NCBI GenBank assembly: GCA_030610655.1
Contig: JAUWRG010000004.1
Location: forward strand, 1-53,333
DNA length: 53,333 nt
Reading direction: 5' to 3'
From: Dehalococcoidia bacterium
Lineage (GTDB): Bacteria; Chloroflexota; Dehalococcoidia; E44-bin15
The position numbers and the translations under genes were made by a program. This document shows positions 40,918 through 49,829 of this stretch, one piece after another. The stretch's first letter is position 1, and the number at the start of each line of letters is the position of its first letter. The notes below the pieces were generated by a model. The model was not told the origin of the DNA. It did not search any database and was given only the letters and a program-made list of their open reading frames with translations.

Positions 40918-42428
40918 AAATGGGGGATTTGGAGCAGCGAGTTCTTCAGCTCATTCGAGAACAAGGTCTTATCGAAGGCGGAGAAGTCCTTCTGGTTGGT
41001 GTCTCCGGCGGTCCCGACTCTGTCTGTCTATTGCACATCCTTAGCCAGCTTCGTGAGACCCTTGGGGCGAGCCTTCATGTGGCACACCTGGATCATATGC
41101 TAAGGGGAGCAGATTCTACTGCCGATGCCCGCTATGTCTCCGATTTAGCTCAGCGTCTGGGGACTCCAGCGACTGTAGAGAGACGGGATGTCGGGGCGTA
41201 CCAGCAGGAGCATCGCCTTTCGCTGGAGGAGGCGGCTAGAAAAGTGAGATATGATTTCTATTGTGAGGTAGCGGAGGCCACTGGGGCTAAGCGCATCGCT
41301 TTGGGGCATACTAAGGATGACCAGGTGGAGACCATCCTAATGCATCTGGTGCGGGGCACTGGCCTCGCAGGATTGCGGGGAATGCAGCTTGTTACCACAT
41401 GGCAAAGGAGAGGCGGAACACTGTTGCTGGTGAGGCCACTTCTTGAAGTTACCCGAGTGGAGATTGAGGAATACTGCCGAGCCCACGAACTTGAGCCGAG
41501 GAAAGATTTTTCTAATTACTCTCCCACTTTTTTAAGAAATCGCCTTCGTTATGAGCTAGTCCCACTCCTTGAAAGCTACAATCGTAATATCAGTGGTGCT
41601 TTGCTGCGTACTGCTCGTACAGCCGCCGACGCTCTGTCCTTCCTTGAGAAGCACGTCTCTGTGGCATGGCGTCAGGTGGTGACGGAGCAGCCCAATGGCC
41701 TCCTTCTCAATAGTAGAGCGTTGCTTTCGCTCCATCCGTCGCTTCAACGGCACCTTTTGCGCCGTGTTTTGGGCCAGATATTGGGAGAACTCACAGATAT
41801 CCAGTTGATTCATATTGAGAAGATGATGGATGCCTTATCAAAGCCAGCGGGTAGGAGGCTATCTCTACCCAGGGGGCTGGTTTTTCATGTAGGTTACCAC
41901 ACATGCCTGGTGGCAAAGGGAGACCAAGATACATGTCCTTTTACCCCATTGGAAGGAGAGCATGGACTAAATGTGCCTGGGGATACAGTGCTTCCAGGAT
42001 GGAATGTGCGGGCGAATATCACGACGCCTGGGTGGGGTGCTGAGGGCTTCTCCGAACGGAGTATCGGTCCGAACAGAGTATCGGACTCCGCAAGGCGGAG
42101 AGTCCGCCCCGCTTTGCGAGGGCGGGCTCGTGAAACGGCCCGCAGGGCGGACAGCGCATGTCTTGACCTTGACGAGTCAGGGACAGATTTAGTGGTGCGA
42201 GGGCGCAAGGCTGGCGATCGGTTTCAGCCCCTGGGAATGGCTGAACTCAAGAAGCTTCAGGACTTTATGGTCGATGCCAAGATCCCAAGGGCATGGCGAG
42301 ACCGTGTGCCGCTGGTGTGCTCGCCAGAGGGTATTGTCTGGGTAGTGGGCTGGCGCATCGCTGAGCGAGTCAAGGTCAAGGATTCAACGAAGCAGGTTCT
42401 CTACCTGGAGTTCGAAAGGCTGAGTTGA
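40914..42428 (+). CDS. tilS: tRNA(Ile)-lysidine synthase
   Basis: 504 aa; VGVSGGPDSVCLLHIL PP-loop; GDRFQPLGM C-domain. Confidence 0.94.
   Translation: MKMGDLEQRVLQLIREQGLIEGGEVLLVGVSGGPDSVCLLHILSQLRETLGASLHVAHLDHMLRGADSTADARYVSDLAQRLGTPATVERRDVGAYQQEHRLSLEEAARKVRYDFYCEVAEATGAKRIALGHTKDDQVETILMHLVRGTGLAGLRGMQLVTTWQRRGGTLLLVRPLLEVTRVEIEEYCRAHELEPRKDFSNYSPTFLRNRLRYELVPLLESYNRNISGALLRTARTAADALSFLEKHVSVAWRQVVTEQPNGLLLNSRALLSLHPSLQRHLLRRVLGQILGELTDIQLIHIEKMMDALSKPAGRRLSLPRGLVFHVGYHTCLVAKGDQDTCPFTPLEGEHGLNVPGDTVLPGWNVRANITTPGWGAEGFSERSIGPNRVSDSARRRVRPALRGRARETARRADSACLDLDESGTDLVVRGRKAGDRFQPLGMAELKKLQDFMVDAKIPRAWRDRVPLVCSPEGIVWVVGWRIAERVKVKDSTKQVLYLEFERLS
42042..42160. repeat. GC-rich palindromic element inside tilS
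   Basis: Nested hairpins ctccgaacggag, ggactccgcaaggcggagagtcc, cgccccgctttgcgagggcggg; encodes FSERSIGPNRVSDSARRRVRPALRGRARETARRADS in frame. Confidence 0.65.
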
Positions 42429-43633
42429 CCAAGCTTAAGATACATCAGGCCAAAACTGTTTTCCCCTTAAACTTCATTGTAACCTTCCTCGGCTTTCTCG
42501 ATACCCATCTTCTCATCCCGATAGTGGCTCTATATGCCTGGGACCTCGGTGCCGGTGTGGGGATGATCGGGTTGATCATAGGACTATACTCGATAGCCAA
42601 CACCCCGGCAAACATACTCTTCGGACGGGTGGTCGATAGGGTGGGCTACAAAAAACCCCTGATTATTGGTCTTCTGGGAGATGCTATCGCCATGTGTTGT
42701 TATGCCATATGTCGCTTGCCATTCCAGCTAGCCTTAGTACGCTTGTTCCACGGCATTAGTGGCGGCATTGTAGGTCCCGCCACCATGTCGGTGACTGCTG
42801 AGCATGCTGCTTATGGTCAGAAAGGTAGGGCAATGGGCTTCTATGGGATGGCGATGGGGATGGCTACGCTGGTAGGCTATGGCCTCAGTGGGGTTATGGC
42901 CTCTCGCTTGGGCTACAATTTCATATTCTACTTCGGATCAGGGATGCTTCTTTTGGGAGTTTTGTTAGCTGTTGTGATGCCAAAAGCGAAGGCCCCTGCT
43001 ACAGCAATGAAAACGTCTCTTAGCCAGGACCTGAAGAAGATAGGGGGGTTACTTCGCAGAAGGGGTTTGGTAACCTCATATTGCTCAATATTCGCCCAGT
43101 ACTTCGCCTTTGGAGGCGTTGTTACGCTGTTACCCCTATATGTTAAAGGTCTGGGCATGGAGGTGTTCCATGTGGGAATGTTGCTTGCGACCTTTACCAT
43201 TGTTTTTATATTGCTCCAGTTCCCCAGCGGGGCGATCAGTGACCGGATAGGACGGCTAATACCCGTTACCTTGGGCTTAGGTGTCTGCATTGTTTCCCTG
43301 GTGGTGATGCCTGCTCTGGGAAGCTTTGGTCTTCTAGCTGTAATCATGGCGTTGTATGGGGCCGCCTCTGCCCTGCTGTTTCCATCGATATCTGCGCTAG
43401 TGGCGGATCACACTACGCTAGACGAGCGTGGCAGAGCAACCGGCATATTCCACTCACTCCTTACCGCTGGTGTTGCTACAGGTGCACCGTTGATGGGCTG
43501 GGTGGCGCATTTTGTCGGGATTGAGTTGGGATTGGCCCTATGCTCTGGTGCTGCTGCCTTGGCTCTAATCATAGCCTGGGTGGACCTGGGGAAAAGGAAC
43601 CCTGGGCAAGACCCGCAGGGCGAGCGAGGGTAA
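42425..43633 (+). CDS. MFS transporter
   Basis: 402 aa, about 12 TM segments; FGRVVDRVGYKKPL MFS loop motif. Confidence 0.93.
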   Translation: MTKLKIHQAKTVFPLNFIVTFLGFLDTHLLIPIVALYAWDLGAGVGMIGLIIGLYSIANTPANILFGRVVDRVGYKKPLIIGLLGDAIAMCCYAICRLPFQLALVRLFHGISGGIVGPATMSVTAEHAAYGQKGRAMGFYGMAMGMATLVGYGLSGVMASRLGYNFIFYFGSGMLLLGVLLAVVMPKAKAPATAMKTSLSQDLKKIGGLLRRRGLVTSYCSIFAQYFAFGGVVTLLPLYVKGLGMEVFHVGMLLATFTIVFILLQFPSGAISDRIGRLIPVTLGLGVCIVSLVVMPALGSFGLLAVIMALYGAASALLFPSISALVADHTTLDERGRATGIFHSLLTAGVATGAPLMGWVAHFVGIELGLALCSGAAALALIIAWVDLGKRNPGQDPQGERG

Positions 43634-43680
43634 CGGATTCGACAAAACAGGTCTTGCAGTTGGAGTTTGAGAGGATTTGA
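43628..43680 (+). pseudogene. tilS 3'-end remnant 1
   Basis: gtaacggattcgacaaaacaggtcttgcagttggagtttgagaggatttga encodes VTDSTKQVLQLEFERI*, matching the tilS C-terminus VKDSTKQVLYLEFERLS*. Confidence 0.8.
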
Positions 43681-43964
43681 TTTTAGGCAATGACCAATAT
43701 GTATGAGCTATTGACAGAATTTGCTTTTTGTGGTATCTTAAAAGTGTATTTAGGCAGTACATTAATAATAAAATAATTGGATGCCACAAACGCATCATGT
43801 GGCGGATTTCCCTCCACGATGTTGACGCGTTTTAAGGAGGTTTAATCTGCTTTTCCATGGCGCTGTTTGACTCGTGCCTAAATCGTGGGCTAAGGAGGGG
43901 CCTGCATAGTGGATAGGCAGAAGAAGACAGCGTAAAATGGAATGCAGTAGAAGGAGAAGAGGGA

Positions 43965-44144
43965 ATGAATGTAAGAGCACCGCCATTAAAAAGCGTTGCG
44001 TTAAGTATCGCAGTGGTTATTGGCTCCTTACTAGTGATGTTTGCACTAGCTCAGATTAGCTGTATAACAGGTGCTAGTTTGATGAATTTGATACTAGGGT
44101 TCCCAGTTGTAGTAGTAGCGCTTAAATTAGCGTTAAAAACATGA
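43965..44144 (+). CDS. Small membrane protein (59 aa) missed by the ORF track
   Basis: MNVRAPPLKSVALSIAVVIGSLLVMFALAQISCITGASLMNLILGFPVVVVALKLALKT*, preceded by aaggagaagagg; two hydrophobic segments. Confidence 0.55.
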   Translation: MNVRAPPLKSVALSIAVVIGSLLVMFALAQISCITGASLMNLILGFPVVVVALKLALKT

Positions 44145-44253
44145 AAAATCGAAACTTTAATACAGAAAACGGTTGGAAAGTTTAGGGCTTGAAAATTTAG
44201 GGCAAGAAGAAAATTTAAATAACCCGAAAAAGTAATTACTTAGAAAACTATAA

Positions 44254-44281
44254 GAGCCGGACAAAAGTCCGGCTTTTTTTT
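44254..44281 (+). terminator. Rho-independent terminator
   Basis: agccggacaaaagtccggcttttttttt. Confidence 0.9.
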
Positions 44282-44289
44282 AACCTTCT

Positions 44290-44671
44290 TCCGGCTCCCC
44301 GAAGCAGGATTAGAACTCACATCACCCGCTTGATGCGTGGGTTTGGAGTGATGTCTGCTCTTGGAACCTTTGCTCTTCTAGCTGTAATCATGGCGTTGTA
44401 TGGGGCAGCCTATGCCCTGCTGTTTCCATCGATATCTGCTCTAGTGGCGGATCACACTACGCCAGACGAGCGTGGCAGAGCAACTGGCATTTTCCATTCG
44501 CTGCTTACTGCCGGAGTTGCCGTTGGTGCGCCGGTAATAGGGTGGGTGGCTCATTTTGTCGGGATTGAGTTGGGTTTGGCCCTTTGCTCTTGTGCTGCTG
44601 CCTTGGCTCTGATTGTAGCCTGGGTGGACTTGGGAAAACGGAATCCTGTGCAGGACCCGCCATGCGGGTGA
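44290..44671 (+). pseudogene. C-terminal fragment of an MFS transporter paralog (copy 2)
   Basis: 113-aa ORF highly similar to the C-terminal quarter of the MFS gene at 42425-43633. Confidence 0.9.
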
Positions 44672-44724
44672 AAATCAAGGGCTCAACAAAGCGGGTTGTG
44701 TCACTCGAATTCGAGAGGGTTTGA
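44662..44724 (+). pseudogene. tilS 3'-end remnant 2
   Basis: Encodes MRVKIKGSTKRVVSLEFERV*, matching the tilS C-terminus. Confidence 0.8.
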
Positions 44725-44729
44725 TCCGC

Positions 44730-44811
44730 TGCCCGATGTCCTTTAGTTCCTCATTCCAACGAGGCAAAACCATCCGCTCGATTGTGGCCTGAATGAACAT
44801 TATGGACTTTT
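44730..44811 (-). pseudogene. Truncated N-terminus of a third cassette ORF
   Basis: Minus strand MFIQATIERMVLPRWNEELKDIGQR, starting shortly after the attC core at 44831 and ending at the tilS remnant junction. Confidence 0.45.
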
Positions 44812-44824
44812 GTTTAGGCTTTCC

Positions 44825-44907
44825 ACACAACGTTCCCGGCATAAAAGAAGTTTTTGCAAAGCAAAAATTTGGGTGAGCGATAGCGAATCTTTTATGCTGT
44901 GTTAGGC
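44825..44907 (-). other. attC-like recombination site B (83 nt)
   Basis: Minus strand: inverse core GCCTAAC, stem GCATAAAAGA/TCTTTTATGC (10 bp), core GTTGTGT; 13 nt after the methylase stop. Confidence 0.75.
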
Positions 44908-44919
44908 GATGCGGCGGCA

Positions 44920-47124
44920 TCATAATAATGGCAGTTGAATGGGACGAGAACCCTCGGTCCTTTTCTTTACACTCTCAAAATTAGCGGTTACAAGGTTATC
45001 AAAATGTGTTAATGCCTCGAAAAACCATTCACGCGTGACCTTCTGAGTATCCCAAACTGCGCTTACCGCTTTCAGTAGTTCACCCATGAAATACAGAAAT
45101 AACTTATTCTTACTGTTGTTGTACTCCTCTATAGGTAAGTTGTCCTTCGCGCGCTGCGCTGCTTCATCTAACGACAGGGAAAAAGGCTCGGACATTACCG
45201 CCCTTTTCTGACAGACCAACACCAAATCCATATCTAACGTTTGCTTGTTACGAACGTGTGGATTGACCTTGTATTCGCTCATTACAGGAAATGAGTCGGT
45301 AACACAAAAGCCGCTTCCCGCAACAGCAGCAAGCATAGTCCACCACGCTTGCCATTTAGTGTGGTGAAACGTGAAGATAAGCTGCCCTTCATCTTTTAAT
45401 ACTCGTTCGCATTCTTTGAACACGGCTGTCAGCAGACTGCGATAGCCTTCCTCGTCCTTGCTCATGCCGGCATTCACAATGGCCTCTTGCTCCGTTGGCA
45501 CACAGTCAGTTGTGAAATATGGATGCTTATTGAGTAACATCCGCAGCCACACGTAGAAGAAATTGGATAACTCTGAGTAGTGAATGTTATCGAAGTAAGG
45601 TGGGTCGGTAATTACGAAGTCGACGGACTTATCGGGTACAGCGGGCATGCTTGACGAATCGCCGCAGAGCAGCAACGTGCCATGTTGCACCTGCTTAAGT
45701 TCATCAAAAGAAGAGACAAAGTTAGCGGCTATCCTCTCGCTATTAGCATAGACAGTTTTAACCCTGTTGCGAAAGTCTTTGAATTTATCGAAAGGATGTT
45801 GACAATACTGCTTGGCACGAACGTAGCGACCATAGCAGTTGACGAACGTCCCTGCTCCTTCTTCCGAAACACCCCATACTGCGTTTTCAACGGGAGTCGT
45901 TGTCAACGGCATTGCGTGGTAATTGAAAAGGTGATGCAGTTTCCGGTTGGGATAGTTGTAGGGGGTCATCATGTTGTTGTACTCAAGAGTGTTGGAGAAG
46001 ACGGTGATAAAAGCGTTACGATACACTTCTTCAGGAATCGCGCGAATCGCATGAATCAAGTAGTTGAAAGCAAGCAGTTGGCGGGCGTTGAACACCTCGT
46101 AGTAGTAGCGGTAGTTATGGAGACGCCAGCGAACAGACGACGCACCTTCCAAAATCGGCTGCGTGGGAAACATCAACCGATGTTTTGACTCCTCAAAGTT
46201 TTTCTCAATAGCGTCAATCTTTGCCAAGTCATCAGTATCAGGTGACTTATAAAGTCGGTCTTTGCAGCGTGGACACCAGTATTCGATAGCGACAAGTTTT
46301 TCGCGAAGCCGTTGCCCCGTCTTCATCGTTTGAATGAGAGAGATTCTATCCTTCTTACAATGGGGGCAGCTATAGTAACCCCGGTCATAGGTTCCCGCCC
46401 ATGGGTCGAAGGTATGGCCACATTGCTTGCAGGAACAAGTGCCCTCCCCATACCATTCATTCAACGCATAACATTGCGGACAGAAGGCAACGGCAGGATT
46501 GCTGCGGGATGCAGGCTTGTTCCGGCTACGCCCCTCATTAAGCAAAGTACGCTTGAACAGGTAAACATCTCTGCCGCAGTGCGGGCATTCCACGAAACGG
46601 ACCCAGAAGGCGTAAAGCCCATCAGCTTGCGTGACCCCACAGTGTCGGCAAACAGTTCGATAAAGGGACTTGATTTGTTCCTCTGCGGTTTGTTTCAATC
46701 GGTGGAAATAGGTATCCAGTTGCTCCAAGTCCATAGGCTTCAGCGTTTCACTCACAATCCAGAACGAAACAGGGTTGATGTCACACCCTACAACTTTCGC
46801 GCCAAGTCGATTCGCCTCGACTAAGATTGTTCCGCCACCCATGAAGGGATCAAGAATAATAACGTCGCCTAAGTCATGGTCTTGGAAGTAGTTGCTTCGC
46901 TCAGAGAGGTTACGGTTTTCGGCTGAGCCGAACAGCTCAACGCCTAAGTTACGATGAGTAGCTAACAGGATGATAGAGCGGAATAAGGCACCAGGACGAC
47001 GCGCCCACCACTTGTGCAAGGAGTAAACGGGACGGTAATATTGCCGCTTGCCCGTTTCTTCCTGGGCTATCTTGCTAATAATATCTTCAACGTAGGGGTT
47101 CGGAATGAATTTCATCTTGTTCAT
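44920..47124 (-). CDS. Zn-ribbon DNA methylase (COG1743/DUF1156-like adenine/cytosine-N4 type)
   Basis: Start MNKMKFIPNPYVEDII at 47124; LHKWWARRPGALFRSIIL, DPFMGGGTILVEANRLGA, CXXC pairs, DPPYFDNIHYSELSNFFYVWLR. Confidence 0.88.
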   Translation of the reverse strand: MNKMKFIPNPYVEDIISKIAQEETGKRQYYRPVYSLHKWWARRPGALFRSIILLATHRNLGVELFGSAENRNLSERSNYFQDHDLGDVIILDPFMGGGTILVEANRLGAKVVGCDINPVSFWIVSETLKPMDLEQLDTYFHRLKQTAEEQIKSLYRTVCRHCGVTQADGLYAFWVRFVECPHCGRDVYLFKRTLLNEGRSRNKPASRSNPAVAFCPQCYALNEWYGEGTCSCKQCGHTFDPWAGTYDRGYYSCPHCKKDRISLIQTMKTGQRLREKLVAIEYWCPRCKDRLYKSPDTDDLAKIDAIEKNFEESKHRLMFPTQPILEGASSVRWRLHNYRYYYEVFNARQLLAFNYLIHAIRAIPEEVYRNAFITVFSNTLEYNNMMTPYNYPNRKLHHLFNYHAMPLTTTPVENAVWGVSEEGAGTFVNCYGRYVRAKQYCQHPFDKFKDFRNRVKTVYANSERIAANFVSSFDELKQVQHGTLLLCGDSSSMPAVPDKSVDFVITDPPYFDNIHYSELSNFFYVWLRMLLNKHPYFTTDCVPTEQEAIVNAGMSKDEEGYRSLLTAVFKECERVLKDEGQLIFTFHHTKWQAWWTMLAAVAGSGFCVTDSFPVMSEYKVNPHVRNKQTLDMDLVLVCQKRAVMSEPFSLSLDEAAQRAKDNLPIEEYNNSKNKLFLYFMGELLKAVSAVWDTQKVTREWFFEALTHFDNLVTANFESVKKRTEGSRPIQLPLL

Positions 47125-47125
47125 G

Positions 47126-48229
47126 CTAATCAGCGCACCAGAAGGGCGATGAGGATTTTGAAACGCGGTCATATTCTCGCTCTTTGTAGAATCCTTCGAA
47201 CGTCTTAGTGTAGGAGAACTCATTTTGGAACTCTTGCCGCAAACTCTCCAATAGGTCTTTACCTAATTGGTCTGCAAACTTGCCTCGCAAGGCTTCTTCA
47301 TACCAACGTACCAGGTCAGTCTGGGTAATTATCCCCCGAATACGTTGTCCCAACTGTTGGCAAACTCGCTCTATAGTCTCTCTTTCCGCGTCCTTGCAGA
47401 CAATTACAATCCAATCTGCTGCAACTTCCTCGCAGATGTCCTCAGCGAGTTCATAAGTTAAGCTCAAATGCTTGACTTGGACAACTGGTCCGAAGTTCGC
47501 CCAAATGTCCAATCCTCGATCTGCAGCGTTCGTCACACCCGCCCGATACAGCATTGCATTCAGACAAACAGTTGGGTTCTGAGAATCTATGCCTAAAAGT
47601 AGGCGAGTGAAGTCCTCAAATGCTCGCAGCAAGTCAATTTGGTCGGGATCGGCAGCCAGTGTCACTTTGACTCTCAGGTGTCTGATAAGTGTGTTGAATA
47701 ATGCATACACCACAATTTCATACGCCTTGTCAATGCTCCGTCTGATGCCTCTCTCGTATTCAAACTCTGATAGAAAATCAGCAAGATTGAACTCGTCAAC
47801 TGTCGCCTTAGCCAGCAATTCATCCAATCGCAGTATACGCTGCTGCCTCTTCCGAAACTGCTGGTAAATGTAACGCTCGACAACGCCTTCATACTTATTG
47901 TTTTCTTCTGCAAGCAGAGCCAGCGTGGCCCGTGGTATAGCGTTTGCTTCAAACAAGTTGTCTTGGTATTTCTGTGAGGACGTGGAAACCTGGTTAATCA
48001 GCAACCGCGTTACGCTGTCACGCCAACGCTTAGATGGGTTACGGTACATTTCAAGGTTGTTGCGAATATCGTTGATACTTAGCTCCCCACGGCGCACTCG
48101 ATAAAGAATCTCGGCCACTTGAATCGGCTTGTAGAGAGCGACTCGCTGTTTCTGGATTAGTCTATCCAGTGTCACTTTTGCGACTATCAGATTTTTATTC
48201 ACATCTATCGCCTTCCTTGTTCCTGACAT
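47126..48229 (-). CDS. HaeII-family type II restriction endonuclease
   Basis: 367 aa; VSTSSQKYQDNLFEANAIP, RSIDKAYEIVVYALF, GVTNAADRGLDIWANFGPVVQVKHLSL and IVIVCKDAE blocks resemble HaeII. Confidence 0.8.
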   Translation of the reverse strand: MSGTRKAIDVNKNLIVAKVTLDRLIQKQRVALYKPIQVAEILYRVRRGELSINDIRNNLEMYRNPSKRWRDSVTRLLINQVSTSSQKYQDNLFEANAIPRATLALLAEENNKYEGVVERYIYQQFRKRQQRILRLDELLAKATVDEFNLADFLSEFEYERGIRRSIDKAYEIVVYALFNTLIRHLRVKVTLAADPDQIDLLRAFEDFTRLLLGIDSQNPTVCLNAMLYRAGVTNAADRGLDIWANFGPVVQVKHLSLTYELAEDICEEVAADWIVIVCKDAERETIERVCQQLGQRIRGIITQTDLVRWYEEALRGKFADQLGKDLLESLRQEFQNEFSYTKTFEGFYKEREYDRVSKSSSPFWCAD

Positions 48230-48249
48230 TTAATATTAGCCGCCGTTTC

Positions 48250-48337
48250 ACCTAACGGTCCGAGCGTATCTGAAGTTCCCCAAAGGGGAATTTTGGCGTA
48301 GTGCTGAAGGCACGAAGCCAGATACGCTCTGTTATAC
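48250..48337 (-). other. attC-like recombination site A (88 nt)
   Basis: Minus strand: inverse core GTATAAC, stem GAGCGTATCTG/CAGATACGCTC (11 bp), core GTTAGGT; lies between the 451-aa ORF stop and the endonuclease start. Confidence 0.8.
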
Positions 48338-48353
48338 GACGTGACCTTTGTTA

Positions 48354-49709
48354 TCATATCCTGATCCTTGCAGAGATTGTGTTAGTAAGTAAATCCAATG
48401 CATTTAAGAGTGTAGACCTTTCTGATATGGGATATTCCTCGATCATTTGGTGCAACGTCTTCTCTTTGTTCTTTAAATATAAGTCATAATTATTCATTTC
48501 TTTTCTACTTCTAAACCATTGACTTAAATTTATAAAAAACTCGCGCGACGTTAAAGGTAAGCTCGATGAAGTGGCGATAGTAGAAACATAAGGAACAAAT
48601 CCAGCTACACCAAGCCCCAAAGACAATGTACTTTTTCGGAGTCCCTTGGTTGTTTCTTTGTGTTTTTTCTTCATAAATTCTGGTAATTCTTGTTTGAAAA
48701 CCTCTTCAAATGTCTTAGAAATCTGCTCCAAAATCTCCAAAGGTTTTTCTATATCATATGCCACTGCATCAGAGTTGGTCTCTGAATCCCTTATAAATTG
48801 AACGCTTGTTTTAATTAAGTTATCGTATTTTCTACAGAATGATATATTCTCTAACGGTTTTCTTAAGTAATATATGTCCTCGAATGATAATATATCAAGT
48901 AACTCAACAGGGAGAGTGTTTCTATAAAGAGTTTCGAAGGCCAATTCGAAAAATATTTTCAAGAACACTTGTGTATCTGATACCATTACTCTATGCTCAG
49001 AGAAGTCTGTAAGAGAGTAATCTATGTAATTCTCTTGAGGTAGTGCACTCTCACAATTTACAACTCTTGCACCGGACATATGATAAACAAGATTAACAAA
49101 ATTTAAGAGAGTTTTCTGCTCTCTTGATGACCATGTTGAGATACTTTTAAGGATCAATTCTCGGGTTAGAATATCATTCTTTTCTATTTCACTAATCAGA
49201 AAGTGTAATTTCCCTTTAGGTAAATCTGTTAAGTTCCTTCTAATGACTGAATTATCGTTATTTAATGCTTTTAATAGATTTTCCCTGAACCAAGCAGCAT
49301 TTTCTATTAATTCCCAATCTACAACGTTATTCACGTGATCTCTGTAAAAATCTTTCATATTTTCTTTCAAATAACTCTTAATTCCAAGATCTTGGGCGAG
49401 CGGATATTCCCCAGGGGTTCTTTCTTCCAAGTAATCCGTTATGTGTTCTATATCTCTCCGTAAAGCAGGTAAGATCATATTTTCAGTTAGTAAGATTGGA
49501 TTATCTTTGAAAAGATTATAAGCAAACTCATGAGTTAGATGTGAGGCAGCACAGATAACAGTATTTTTAGTTAGAAGGATAATCTTCAATCTCCTCTCTA
49601 CTTCTCTTCTATATGCCTCTTTACGATGTTTAAATCTCACAATATTATAATCGAAATCAGTAAAATATGCTCTGGGCCCTAGGAAATTAATAGGGTCAAT
49701 TCTTTTCAT
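48354..49709 (-). CDS. Orphan 451-aa cassette protein of unknown function
   Basis: Long AT-rich ORF; no family recognised; hydrophobic segment LSLGLGVAGFVPYVSTIATSSSLP near the C-terminus. Confidence 0.75.
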   Translation of the reverse strand: MKRIDPINFLGPRAYFTDFDYNIVRFKHRKEAYRREVERRLKIILLTKNTVICAASHLTHEFAYNLFKDNPILLTENMILPALRRDIEHITDYLEERTPGEYPLAQDLGIKSYLKENMKDFYRDHVNNVVDWELIENAAWFRENLLKALNNDNSVIRRNLTDLPKGKLHFLISEIEKNDILTRELILKSISTWSSREQKTLLNFVNLVYHMSGARVVNCESALPQENYIDYSLTDFSEHRVMVSDTQVFLKIFFELAFETLYRNTLPVELLDILSFEDIYYLRKPLENISFCRKYDNLIKTSVQFIRDSETNSDAVAYDIEKPLEILEQISKTFEEVFKQELPEFMKKKHKETTKGLRKSTLSLGLGVAGFVPYVSTIATSSSLPLTSREFFINLSQWFRSRKEMNNYDLYLKNKEKTLHQMIEEYPISERSTLLNALDLLTNTISARIRI

Positions 49710-49750
49710 TATTAATCACTTCCCCTCAGATATATGCTAATGGTCATGGC

Positions 49751-49795
49751 GTATAACTATGGGTAAACGAACCTACTTCGTTTATCCCCAACTCT
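49751..49795 (-). other. Candidate attI-like hairpin site 2, junction with the 451-aa cassette
   Basis: Minus strand GAGTTGGGGATAAACGAAGTAGGTTCGTTTACCCATA|GTTATAC; inverted repeat; homologous to 51793-51838. Confidence 0.55.
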
Positions 49796-49829
49796 GGGTG
49801 AACCAAATCTTGCCATTCTTTATTGACCC

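Noticed and set aside
43782-43802. GCCACAAACGCATCATGTGGC as a riboswitch
   Set aside because: Only one simple hairpin; no known riboswitch consensus recognised.
44290-44325. tRNA-like 3' half (ccccgaagcaggattagaactcac)
   Set aside because: T-stem would have several mismatches and no 5' half is present; also explained by similarity to the upstream part of MFS copy 3.
44675-44923. 82-aa ORF 44675-44923(-) as a real gene
   Set aside because: It reads through the attC-like site and into the tilS remnant; only the internal MFIQATIERMVLPRWNEEL part is plausible as a truncated cassette gene.
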